A stretch of 10,881 nt of DNA from Flammula alnicola (GCA_015499995.1 JADNRV010000848.1:1-10881); one strand, 5' to 3'. Counted from the first letter of the stretch, positions 1 through 8,445 are shown. Translations and numbers: made by a program. Notes: a model not told the origin generated them from the sequence alone.

Positions 1-1488
1 TCTAATAGGTAACGCTTCGCGGCTTCCAATAATAACTCGAGTTGGGTTTAATCCTACCAACACTTGGTGTTGGTAAATAAACGGAGTTCCTAGTATCAAG
101 TCATAGCTTGATAAGTTGATAATGTCAAATTTCCGTTGCTCTTTAATGTCTTGATAGGCAAACTCTGCAGTTGTTCTGTAGTTTACCTTAGATCTAGAGC
201 CTAAGACTGCTAGCTGAACTGTCAACGGCGTTTTCAATTCCTCTTTCCGAAGCCTAAGTTGATCTGCCAGAGTTGATGACATGAAATCACACAGAGATCC
301 GGTGTCAATGAGAGCTCTAGCTGGCTTTCCCATGACATTAGTGACGATTACGATTGGATTAGGTACCACGCGTGAGGGATCTTTGACCCGCGCTGCATTT
401 CTTTGCGCAGATGGGATCACATCCTCTTGCGGCTCTTGGGCGCTTAATTCGATAACGTGTTCTTCGAGATTCCGCGTCCTATCCCACTCCGAATCTGTTG
501 CAACGTCTTCATATCCTTCGGAACTTTCGCTTTCTGAGCTGTAGCACTCAACTAGATAGTCTAAAATTTCTTCATACTCCCTGCCCTCCTGCCTTTCAGC
601 ACTGAAAAGGCAAGCCAGATCATAGTCCTCAAGATTGTTGTATACTGCAAAGAATCCTTTCTTAAGAAACTTAACCAGCCTCTTAAAATACCAATGCCTA
701 ATGTTAAACTTGGGGTTTTCCAAGTTATGAGCTGGAATGGCAAAGTGGCTTCCCAACTCCCAGTCGAAAATTTCGTAGCCATCATTATCACAATCGAAGT
801 GCACATCAAAGCGGCCCATCCGCTTCGACCTCTCGGCCTTCGACGAAGTCAAGAACTTCGAGAAACCACGTCCAGTAGCAAGTTTCCACGCAGTATTCAT
901 TTCCCAAGGGTCAATCTTGGGCGTTTTCCGATGCCAGCGCTTAAGCGGCTTCACGCGCACCCGAGTCGCTTGCGTGCGCTTAATAGCGAACCATCGTCCG
1001 ATTAAGAAACCCGGTCGCAACACCATTCCGATGTCCACGATCTCGTCGTCCAACGTTACGTCGTCCATTATAACAAGCTTCTGACCGCCCGCTGTAGGAT
1101 ATACAATAAAGCGGTCTATTACCTGCCCTTCCCAGCAAGGATCTCCTGGGTATGGTCTCATTGTCTCCAACTGGTGCTTAACAATCTCGCACACAGGGCT
1201 ACCTAATTTACCATCCATCCAATCCCACTATCTGGGTCATACAATGAACGTGCGGCATCTGTAAACGACTTCGTCGCTTCTGTCTCGATGACCTCTTCCG
1301 TTCCCGCGGTGCCTGCTTGCGCATGGTCGGCCCTCTCGTGAGTTATCCCACACCGCCATATCCACTGCCATGCAGTATGACTCCGCAGCCGGCTCAGTGG
1401 TACTTTCTAGTGCTGCTAGAGTATTCTCATTATCCACGGCAATATCGATACTAAAACTCTTAGCGCCGGGTGGCTTCCGACCTGTCAT
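1..1488 (-). pseudogene. pol: Retrotransposon pol start: spacer and aspartic protease, partial
   Basis: The protease would cleave the gag-pol polyprotein. The retropepsin active site is ALIDTGS at 295-315, and the second hallmark, YDLILGTPF, lies near 80-105. The reading frame has no stop from 1227 to the left edge (409 codons), and its first ATG is at 1216-1218. Upstream of 1227 the same frame is open from 1488 but is interrupted by TGA at 1237-1239 and TAG at 1228-1230. A neighbouring frame (THERADHAQAG... to LYDPDS) is open across about 1325-1228, which suggests two compensating frameshifts there. This frame overlaps the end of gag by 29 nt in a different frame, so pol may need frameshifting or may be out of register through decay. 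Between gag and the protease lie about 270 codons with two similar 47-residue modules (973-1113 and 673-813) and an acidic stretch. Confidence 0.82.
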
Positions 1489-3482
1489 TAGATTTGACTA
1501 CTTGGCTGCTAGGGCACTGCTTGCCGATATGCCCTAGTCCTCCGCAACGGAAGCATTTTATCTGTCCAGATGAGTTCTCTGGCTTCTTATTGTCCCTAAA
1601 GCGCTCACTTCCTTTCTCGCGCTTGGAACTGTCAAACTTATTTTTAAAATTCCCTTCATTCCGTGGTGTGAAATCACGGCGCGTGTTGGAATCATTCTGT
1701 CTGAAATCACGGTGCGTGTTGGAATCACTCTGTCGATTCCCCTCGAAACGAACTTTTCGATCACCAAAATTAGATCTACCTGGGTTACTCTGCGCTTTTT
1801 GCGCCCGTCTCTGACTATTCTCAATTTGTTCTGCTACCTCATACCTCGTAGCAACTTGTATCACTTCATCCCAGGTATTCTGCTCATAATCTAACCCTTC
1901 TTTCCACAGGGCAGACTGTAATTCCGGTCTCAAGCCGTTCCATAGTCGATCCACTCTCTGACCTGGAGTAGACTTACCCACGATTCGGTAGAGAACCATC
2001 AACTCAGCCGCGTATTCCGCAACTGTCATATTTCCCTGGGCGAAGTTCTCAAGCTTCTTGCGTTGCTTGAGACGGAAATCGGGCGGAAAGCAATAATTGT
2101 ATAACTCCGTGAAGAATTTCTGTCGATCCCACTGGTGTACGTTAGTGAAACCATAGTCGAGTAAAATTTATATGCTTTCCAGTCAGTAATCTGCACATTT
2201 AACGACTTGTCTTTAGCTGGCAGCGCCGCTTCCTCGCAGAAGCGTTCGCACTGCGTGATGTACTTATAAAACTTCATGAAGTCAGCATCTCCATGGTACT
2301 TGTCAGGCGCCGTAGGTGATAACGGCTTGTATCGAGTAACGGAGGTGGTGTTACCCGCCGTTTCCAACGGGCCTGCGAACTGGGCGCCTAATTGATTAGT
2401 TCCCGAATTCGCCGCTCCGTTCCTCGGTTTGTGGAAAAACTGACCCAACAAAACTCTCGGGAGGTAGCTGATTGCTTGGCCTAATGGCCTCAGCCTTCTT
2501 TGCAAAGAGTCGCTGTCTCGATGCCTGATCTATTAAGTCCTCAACGTCTCGAGACATGGCGTACTCGAGATTCGTTCTCTATGAACAGGCTCATCATTGT
2601 TCCAATCTACAGCGTTACCATGAAGTTTGCTCTTCGCTGCAAGATATTTTCCGTTCAAGTTCTTGAAATTCTATCATCTCTTCATCGATATCGTCTTCTT
2701 GAAACCAATCGTCGTGGCCGAGTTGTTCACCCTCGGCTCTATGGCTTCTAGCTTGTGCGTGCAGCGCCCGCTGCACTTCTGGATCCAGCTCACTCTCGGG
2801 ATGTCGACATTTCCCCAATTTGCAGGATCTATAGCTTTACCTTAGCTACTGTCCCAACCTCAGGATCCGGACTGTCCTCTGTTGGTGATACATTTTCTTA
2901 TTACTGGAATCCTCCGGGATTCCGAGTGCCCTTTCAATCATACCTAGCCTCTGAGCAAGTGTGCTGTTCACCGTTCTTGTGTTTCTGACATTGTACCCAG
3001 TGTTCAAAGAGGGCCTTTACCATGTCTCGAGTTTCGGCTACTACTTGCCTCGCATCTTGTACGACAGGGTCACTAATTCCCGACTCCCGCACCACAGACT
3101 GGTTACGCGGGGAGTCAAGGCTAATACTACGACGAGCGGGCCTTGCTGCAGCGGCTCCGCTTGTCTCAGCTACACGGTTTGCTTTCCCGTGGCTGTCATT
3201 TTCTCCGCGACGGTCTAATCGACCGCGCACGTCCTCCACCTCGACGTCCCTGTCGAGGTTGGTGCCAGCGGCGCTAGTTGCCGCCGCTGGCTCCTGCCTG
3301 GAGCTCGCTCTCAGTGCAGGCGAGCCTGCATTCGACTCGGTGGTAGGACCTTCATCAGGGATGACGTGTCCCTTCTGGCCCTTGCCACTGCGCGCCGGAA
3401 CTTCCTGGTCGCCATCTAATGCAGAATAGTTGTTAGTAAACACAAAGCTAATGACAACGTACCTGGATTCCTGGGTGATCAA
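1460..3482 (-). pseudogene. gag: Retrotransposon gag (capsid/nucleocapsid), frameshifted
   Basis: Gag forms the particle shell and binds the element RNA. The N-terminal stretch, from an ATG at 3482 down to 2934, is charged and low in complexity and ends in a short helical segment (VKALFEHWVQCQKHKNG). The middle piece (2818-2615) is acidic. The piece from 2505 to about 2150 has the start of the capsid-like region, with KYHGDADFMKFYKYITQCE and ending near KAYKFY. The capsid region resumes in another frame from about 2150 (WDRQKFFTELYNYCF) to the stop at 1460. A CCHC zinc knuckle, CFRCGGLGHIGKQC, lies at 1514-1555. Reading the whole gene requires at least four frame changes, with clear ones between 2934 and 2818, between 2615 and 2505, and near 2140-2165. 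The first ATG is uncertain because an intron-like segment overlaps the N-terminal region. Confidence 0.8.
3416..3462 (-). other. Intron-like segment at the start of gag
   Basis: On the minus strand this 47-nt stretch has a GTACGT donor after CAG, a perfect TACTAAC branch-site motif, and a TTAG acceptor, so it has every element of a short basidiomycete intron. If spliced, the N-terminal gag frame continues across the junction (AATCCA-GATGGC), but no ATG precedes it in that frame. If unspliced, the ATG at 3482 reads through it without a stop. Whether it is used is unknown. Confidence 0.4.
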
Positions 3483-3548
3483 ACCAAGAGGTCTCCGAGT
3501 AGGTCGTCGAGAAGTAGTGTCGAGTAGTTGTAGAAAGAGTAGTAGAGT

Positions 3549-3560
3549 GTGTTAATATCA
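3549..3560 (-). other. Degraded primer-binding site candidate
   Basis: Six bases after the LTR end, the minus strand reads TGATATTAACAC. The usual initiator-tRNA-Met primer site of many Ty3 elements is TGGTATCAGAGC. Seven of twelve positions agree, and three of the five differences are G-to-A or C-to-T changes. The position is right but the match is weak, so this is either a decayed site or a site for another primer. Confidence 0.3.
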
Positions 3561-3566
3561 AAAATA

Positions 3567-3801
3567 TGTGACGGGGCGTGAGAACACGAGTCCCGGCACA
3601 CGGTCAAACCTCGAAAGATAGGATAAACACTAAATTCAAGGTCGTCTACTCTACTAGCTATCCGACTCTTTATATACTAAAAATCTGCCTACGTAATACT
3701 TATTGAATAATATGGAATGTTATAGAAACCTACGGTAATAAAGATGATGTAAGTTACTTGACTAACGTCCAAGTTTGGGTGAGTCAGTGACTACCGTCAC
3801 A
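3567..3801 (-). repeat. 5' long terminal repeat of the Ty3-type element
   Basis: The boundaries are set by perfect 8-bp inverted termini, TGTGACGG at 3567-3574 and CCGTCACA at 3794-3801, which follow the TG...CA rule for LTRs. The length is 235 bp. A TATA-like box lies inside on the minus strand, as expected for the U3 part, and gag begins about 85 nt after the LTR in the element's direction. The partner LTR is outside the window, so the call rests on the termini, the internal promoter and the position rather than on a direct repeat. Confidence 0.78.
3669..3676 (-). promoter_or_regulatory. TATA box in the LTR
   Basis: On the minus strand this reads TATATAAA, about 125 nt into the LTR from its outer end. 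Transcription would be expected to start some 30 nt further along, near 3640. It is a textbook match, but its function is inferred. Confidence 0.55.
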
Positions 3802-3955
3802 AACGCTTGCGAGTTGGAACTTGCCAGGTCAACAACGAAGCTAGTGTTGCACCAAGCCACTTTGCTTCCATTCAATGTAAGGATCAGTCTTTTACTTTTA
3901 TCGACCAAGTTTCAGCCTTCAATGAACCTTTGTCTTAGTCCATTAGTGCGCTGCG

Positions 3956-5466
3956 ATGGGGTGTTCGTGCTTTCGATGTTCCGAGCCCGACATAGATTTT
4001 TATCCCGTGCCATGTACCATTGGGAGCCGAGAGCTGTGCTCTGGGTGCCTGGCGGTAGACACATTGGAAGACCAGATACACGCCGCCGAGGCATTTCTTG
4101 CGAGTCTGAAGGCCAAGCGGCGCCCCACTCGAGATAGGATTAACCAGGTTCACGATCCATTTGCTTCCAGACTTCCCCCTGAAGTCGTATCCCACATCTT
4201 CATGACTTTTCTGCCAGAGGAAGTGTGCGACAACTACGGCATAGTCGAGCCCGACAACACTGCGAACACCATTGCGTCTCGGTGCCGTATGCCAGACCTG
4301 GCGTGCAATTGCTTGGTCGACTCCCCAACTTTGGACATCCATCTCCATTGACATGTATAACGACAACCTCTATGTTACTGAACTTGTCCGAGACTGGCTC
4401 AGTAGGTCAGGTCAACTTCCGCTATATATTCGCCTCTACAGAGAAGAAGGCATCTCTGACCCACCATTCGGACCTCGTATCGAGCTGTTGATCAGCGCTA
4501 TCGTCGCTCATTCCAATCGTTGGGTGTACATGGATATGGAGCTCCCCCAAAGGATCGTAATGCGTGTGCGCTGCACCTCTCCAATGCCTTTGGCGTTGAA
4601 AACACTGCGGCTCGATATGCCAGAGTTCGACTTCGGGCAGGAAGGCGAAGGACTGCTTCCTGATGAGAAAATCAACCTAAATGCCATCATCAGTCCAACG
4701 GAGATGGTTTTGGGGCGTTTGGGGCGTTTGGGCCCCTCCCAGATCGACATCGAGTGGAATAACCTTACGCGCTTGACTGCCCAGGAAGTTTCGATTAATG
4801 AATGCTTCGAACTCCTCAGAAAGCCCCTCAGATGACACATTGCACATTAGACATCAACATAGAACGTGGTGACTTCCCTATACCACAAACCGTTGTCCAG
4901 TACCCTCGTCTCTCTTTCCTCGACATCAACTATTATTACTTCGGCATGGAGATAAATACATTTCTTGAATGGACATCATTTCCAGCCCTGGAAACTTGGA
5001 ACCACAAGGCAAACGAGAAACTGCCAATCGACCATATTATAGCTCACATCACACGTTCCTCGTGTCGCTTGAAAAGCATGAAGCTATCCCACAATTCCAA
5101 AACGGACGATCCCAACGAGCTGATCAAACTCCTCCGAGCAACGCCATCACTGGAACGCCTAACACTCCTGCGGACTTACAATGTTACTGATACGAACTAC
5201 TTCGACCCTCTCCTCAACCTCCTTTCTACTTCTACCATAAACGAACGGGGAGTGGGACGAGAAATATTTTTGCCGCACCTGATGGCTTGGATATCACCGG
5301 GTGTCAATGGACCACGTTTTCCTGGCTACATTCCTCGATCTTCGGATTCGATCGTGAATCTACCATGCCATTCCTCCCTCGCGAGTCTACAGCACGTAGT
5401 GCTAAGCCTGGCTACCTCGCTGGCGCAGGCGCACCTCCTCCATTAACAACGTGGTGCCTTTCATGA
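3956..5466 (+). pseudogene. F-box/LRR-like protein, copy 1, frameshifted
   Basis: F-box proteins are substrate adaptors of SCF ubiquitin ligases. The N-terminus (from ATG 3956) has Cys-rich MGCSCFRCSEP and a short coiled-coil-like stretch (LEDQIHAAEAFLASLKAKRR). The F-box begins with DPFASRLPPEVVSHIFMTF (about 4153-4211) and ends with LGAVCQTWRAIAWSTPQLW in another frame (about 4278-4335). The rest resembles the degenerate leucine-rich tail of the mushroom family (for example LKSMKLSHN, TPSLERLTLL). Comparison with copy 2 places a one-base gain at 4265-4266 and a one-base loss near 4823. A further loss near 5281 separates FLPHL from GLDITGCQWTTFSW in the next frame. The ends of both frames, at 5446 and 5466, are then uncertain. 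No intron fits any of these breaks. The substrate is unknown, and with these breaks no full-length product can be made. Confidence 0.85.
4712..4729 (+). repeat. 9-bp tandem duplication in F-box copy 1
   Basis: GGGGCGTTT occurs twice back to back (4712-4720 and 4721-4729), giving GRLGRLG in the protein. Copy 2 has only a single NLG at the same place, between PTEM and SQIDI. The duplication is in frame, so it did not break the gene by itself. Confidence 0.85.
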
Positions 5467-6050
5467 TTCATTAGAAATGGAAACGTCTTGACACAAGGTG
5501 AGTCATCAGAACTATGATCACGCAGTCCAAATCGATGCTTCTCGCAACACAACTATTTTTCGTGTTGTAGCGAAAACCACTCACCGGTCGGCTTGTTTAT
5601 CGGGTTCGTCCAATCCCACCGCCCTTATCTAATTCCAGTAATCCTGTTGCCACAACTTTGTTTTTTACTATAAGAACTGCGTGGCATTCTCAACGTTACT
5701 GCTATCCACCGTTGCCCTTTTATTGATACAATGGCACAAGATACCAAATGTTCATCCCCAGCTTCTTCCCGTAAAACTCTGGCAAACTCAGGTAGTCCAG
5801 TTACACATGCGGAGGCAAGCACTTTCATTTTTGGAATAGCGAGAGTTCTTAAAATTCTTATTGAATGTCCAACAGGTCAAACGCTCCCCGCTTCACCGGG
5901 CTATGCCAGAGTCACGTAATTTACATACTCCTCAGCCACGTAGGATGTCTTCAATATTGCGAGAAAATGTGTTCCAGGTGACGTCATGATGTACCCAAAC
6001 AGTAGTTCTCCTCTAAGACTAATCACGCATCCCTGTTTTTAGACGCCAAG
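5467..6050. other. Intergenic stretch between F-box copy 1 and the DUF6535 gene
   Basis: No recognisable gene was found here. A 62-codon open frame at 5731-5919 (+) has a TATAAG about 60 nt upstream (near 5670), but its protein matches no family I know. The last part should contain the promoter of the DUF6535 gene. No clear TATA box sits close to 6051, and a pyrimidine-rich run (CCCTGTTTTTAG) ends 8 nt before that ATG. Confidence 0.5.
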
Positions 6051-7131
6051 ATGGCGAGCGGAGAACCATTTGCTTATCCATTGCCTCAAAAAGACGATCC
6101 GTGGAAGACATGTCATGGTTTACTTCAGGAATATGACTCGAAGTTTTTCAAGGCCCAAACCGATGAGGTCCAATATCTTCTAATTTTTGTGGGCGCTTTT
6201 TATTTACATGTTTGAACCAGTTAACCTTGAATATAGGCAGGTCTCTTCTCAGCGGTCGTTACGTCTTCGCAGTAGATTTGTACAAAATGTTGCAACAGGA
6301 TTCAGGCAATATGTCAGCATACATCCTTTCCGTCATATCCACCCAACTCGGAAACGGTTCGCTTCTCAACCAAACATTATCACCACCGTCTTCAAGTCCC
6401 AATGGGCCTGTCATCCGGATAAACATCTTTTGGTTTGTCAGTCTATCCTCAGCTTGACTACCGTCCTATTGGGCACGACGTGTATGCAGTGGCTTCGAGA
6501 GTACAGACACTTTGATTCCTTAAAATTAACCCACAAAGACTCACTACTCCTCCGACACATGCGCTATGAAGGCCTCATAAAATGGAAGGTCCTCAACCAT
6601 CCTATCCCCCTACCTACACTTCTTCAAACCGCCCTAGTTCTCTTTTTCGCCGGTATCATAGAACTCCTGTGGATGTTCAACAGAATTGTTGCCATTACGG
6701 TCGCGTGACCATCGGATTTGCGATGTCGTTTATGGCAGTGACAACAATCGCTCCTGCTATTCAATATTCCTTGACTATAGGAGGAGTCCGCCGAACCCAG
6801 CTCCTCCCAGTGCCCATATAAATCACCAACAGTCCTGGCGTTTCTTCAAATCGAAATGTATTGCATACTCGCTTTTCAATACATGAAACGAGGGACAATA
6901 GCTGGTGGTACGGCAAGGCTAACGGAAGGGCCGCATTTTCGAAAGACCATAATTAGCGCTCGCGATTGGTTTCGGTACGACTTGACATGGAGCCGAAGGC
7001 GCCGGACGTATAAAATTGGACGCACTGATGTCCATCACGACTTAATATGGGGCCTCCGATGGGCGGCTACCACGTTCCGGGGCCTTCTACTAGTGTTAAT
7101 AGCACACCCTAAACTGTGGGGATTTGAATGA
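6051..7131 (+). pseudogene. DUF6535-type four-helix membrane protein, frameshifted
   Basis: This family is common in Agaricomycetes and has no known function. Exon 1 (6051-6188, 46 codons) has the signature DPWKTCHGLLQEYDSKFFKA and ends in VQYLLIF. A 48-nt intron (6189-6236) is followed by AGLFSAVV, which completes the first membrane helix. Further family blocks appear in successive frames: FAVDLYKMLQQD, INIFWFVSL, then ILSLTTVLLGTTCMQWLREY, RHMRYEGLIKWKV and a hydrophobic helix (LLQTALVLFFAGIIELLW). After these come VTIGFAMSFMAVTTIAPAI, HINHQQSWRFF and DWFRYDLTW...LIWGLRW. Frame changes fall at about 6266, 6444, 6704, 6790-6820 and 6850-6880, and every one is in the direction of a lost base. 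The start is the only ATG upstream of the signature in frame. Family assignment is from recalled family sequence features. The tail after 6820 is the least certain part. Confidence 0.78.
6189..6236 (+). other. Intron 1 of the DUF6535-type gene
   Basis: This 48-nt phase-0 intron runs from GTGGGC to ATATAG and has a TTAAC branch-like motif near 6217. Removing it joins LLIF to AGLFSAVV and restores a continuous hydrophobic segment expected in the family. The donor GTGGGC is not the usual GTRNGT form, so it may be weak or altered. Confidence 0.65.
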
Positions 7132-7136
7132 ATGTA

Positions 7137-8134
7137 TTATATCTCTAGGTGGCGACGCTGGACAAGGGTTTGTGATATCTGAACGTTACCGCGCTCTTCT
7201 TTGAAGCCCATCAGCGTGCAATGGGTCATCCAGGGTACTTTTTGGAGAAGTTCGAAACAGTCATTGACCGAAAATGAATAGGCAGTTACGCGCGTGAGAT
7301 TGGTCCAATCGATGTCAATCTGGCTGATGCCCAAATTTGTTATAGCCATCTCCGTTGGACTTGTGATCACATCGAGACTGATTTTATGGCCAGGAAGCAG
7401 GTTGAGCTCCTCGATGTCAAATTTAAAGAGGTGAAGCTTCAAGGTTTTCAACTTCAAAGGCACTTGAAAGGCGCAGCGCACACGTGTCATGATGAGCTTT
7501 GAGAGCTCCAGGTCCAGGTACGACCAATGGCTGGAATGAGCGACGACGGCACTGATCAAGGGCTCGATATATTCCTCGTCCCCTGATGGAACTTTCCACG
7601 TAGCGAAATCTTCGACTGCATCATCGTTTGCCCAGAGGCGAAGATATAATGGAAGATGACCTGCCCTGTCAAGCCAGTCTCGTATAAGTTCGGCTATGTA
7701 GACATTCTCGTTATACATGTCAATCGAGATGGACATACAAAGCCGCGGTGTTGACCAGGCAATCGCTCGCCACGCCTGGCAAACGGAACCGAGACGCAAT
7801 GGTGTCGTTGCATTGAGGTCGCAGCAATTTACTATGATGTAACTGTCATCCACGTTCTCTGGCAGAAAATTCATGAAGATGTTGGATACAACTTCGGGAG
7901 GAAGTTTGGAGGAAAAAGGATCCTGAACCTGTTTATCCTGCGTCGAATGGGATGACACCTGGCCTTTAGTTTCGCGAGAGAGCTCTCGAGGTCGCGTATC
8001 TCGGCCTCCAACGCCGCTGCCTCCATGCATGGAGAGCATGATTCACTGCCTGGCAAATGGTACACCCTCGTTGGCGGTGCATCGACGTGGAAACACCATC
8101 GTCGATAAGCTAAAAAAGGGACTATCAGTAACAT
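7137..8134 (-). pseudogene. F-box/LRR-like protein, copy 2, frameshifted and 3'-truncated
   Basis: This is a homologue of copy 1 on the opposite strand. The N-terminal part lies in the frame starting at 8134 (SCSPCMEAAALEAEIRDL, then a coiled-coil-like stretch ending RRRIN). The F-box follows in the next frame from about 7930 (QDPFSSKLPPEVVSNIFMNF ... LGSVCQAWRAIAWSTPRL). Copy 1 reads AACCAGGTTCA where copy 2 reads AACAGGTTCA, so a single base was lost near 7930-7931. The frame is then open to a stop at 7137. The protein ends at VQRRHLEI, where copy 1 continues for about 200 codons, so the C-terminal half is missing. The start is uncertain: ATG 8134 is open, but the codon equivalent to copy 1's start (near 8092) lies in a frame that stops after 18 codons. 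Confidence 0.85.
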
Positions 8135-8238
8135 TTTGTAAAAGCAAACTCGGACAACGAAAATGAGTACTGGGTACTGAATATTGAATAATTACATTAG
8201 GACAGAACTTAGAAGGGCTGAATAGCGTCGGAGTCTAA

Positions 8239-8259
8239 GTCACACATAACATGTGTGAC
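8239..8259. repeat. Perfect 9-bp inverted repeat with 3-nt spacer
   Basis: GTCACACAT at 8239-8247 and ATGTGTGAC at 8251-8259 are exact reverse complements around AAC. The outer six bases (GTCACA/TGTGAC) are the same as the LTR end sequences but in the outward-facing order, which is probably coincidence. The repeat lies about 105 bp upstream of F-box copy 2 and could be a protein-binding dyad or a small hairpin. Confidence 0.6.
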
Positions 8260-8445
8260 ACAGAGCAAATTTTACTCCAAGTCGTTCGCTTCAACGTCGT
8301 GCCCGCATTTCGTCCATCCCGCGCTCAGCTCTAACCCGCCTACCGAAATTCTTAAACTGCTTCTCGCTTTACACTGGAATCTCTACGTCCATCCTTCGCA
8401 CGGTGCTTCTCCATATTGACAGTAAATCCCACAAAGTTTTCCTCA

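Larger units (their letters stand above)
1..3801 (-). mobile_element. Ty3/gypsy LTR retrotransposon, 5' part, decayed
   Basis: This is the 5' portion of a Ty3-type element, read on the minus strand. In element order it contains an LTR, a degraded primer-binding site candidate, gag with a CCHC zinc knuckle, and pol beginning with a retropepsin. The protease is still open at the left edge, so reverse transcriptase, RNase H, integrase and the 3' LTR must lie outside the window if they exist. The order gag-protease fits the family. Assignment to Ty3 rather than Ty1/copia is inferred from the fungal-type gag and the spacer before the protease, because the diagnostic RT-integrase order is not visible. 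Gag is split over at least four frames, so this copy is unlikely to be autonomous. The target-site duplication cannot be tested; the right-hand candidate is AACGC at 3802-3806. Confidence 0.88.

Noticed and set aside
3311..3415. ATG at 3415, directly after the intron-like acceptor, as gag start
   Set aside because: That frame stops after 34 codons and has unlikely composition. The neighbouring frame carries the gag-like sequence.
3022..3429. Open plus-strand frame of 135 codons
   Set aside because: It is antisense to the charged N-terminal gag region, whose GC-rich low-complexity codons leave the opposite strand open. No motif was seen.
3549..3560. Repeat-induced point mutation as the cause of the altered primer site
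   Set aside because: Only a few transitions are seen, one of the substitutions is a transversion, and the rest of the element is broken by indels rather than by C-to-T stops.
4189..4280. An intron to explain the frame change inside F-box copy 1
   Set aside because: No GT...AG pair with a suitable branch site fits between the two F-box halves, and direct comparison with copy 2 shows a one-base difference instead.
5543..5573. Short inverted repeat CAACAC...GTGTTG
   Set aside because: Only six bases pair and the arms are interrupted. This is expected by chance.
5731..5919. 62-codon plus-strand frame with a TATA-like upstream motif
   Set aside because: No family match, no splice continuation and ordinary length for chance. 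It is noted in the intergenic entry only.
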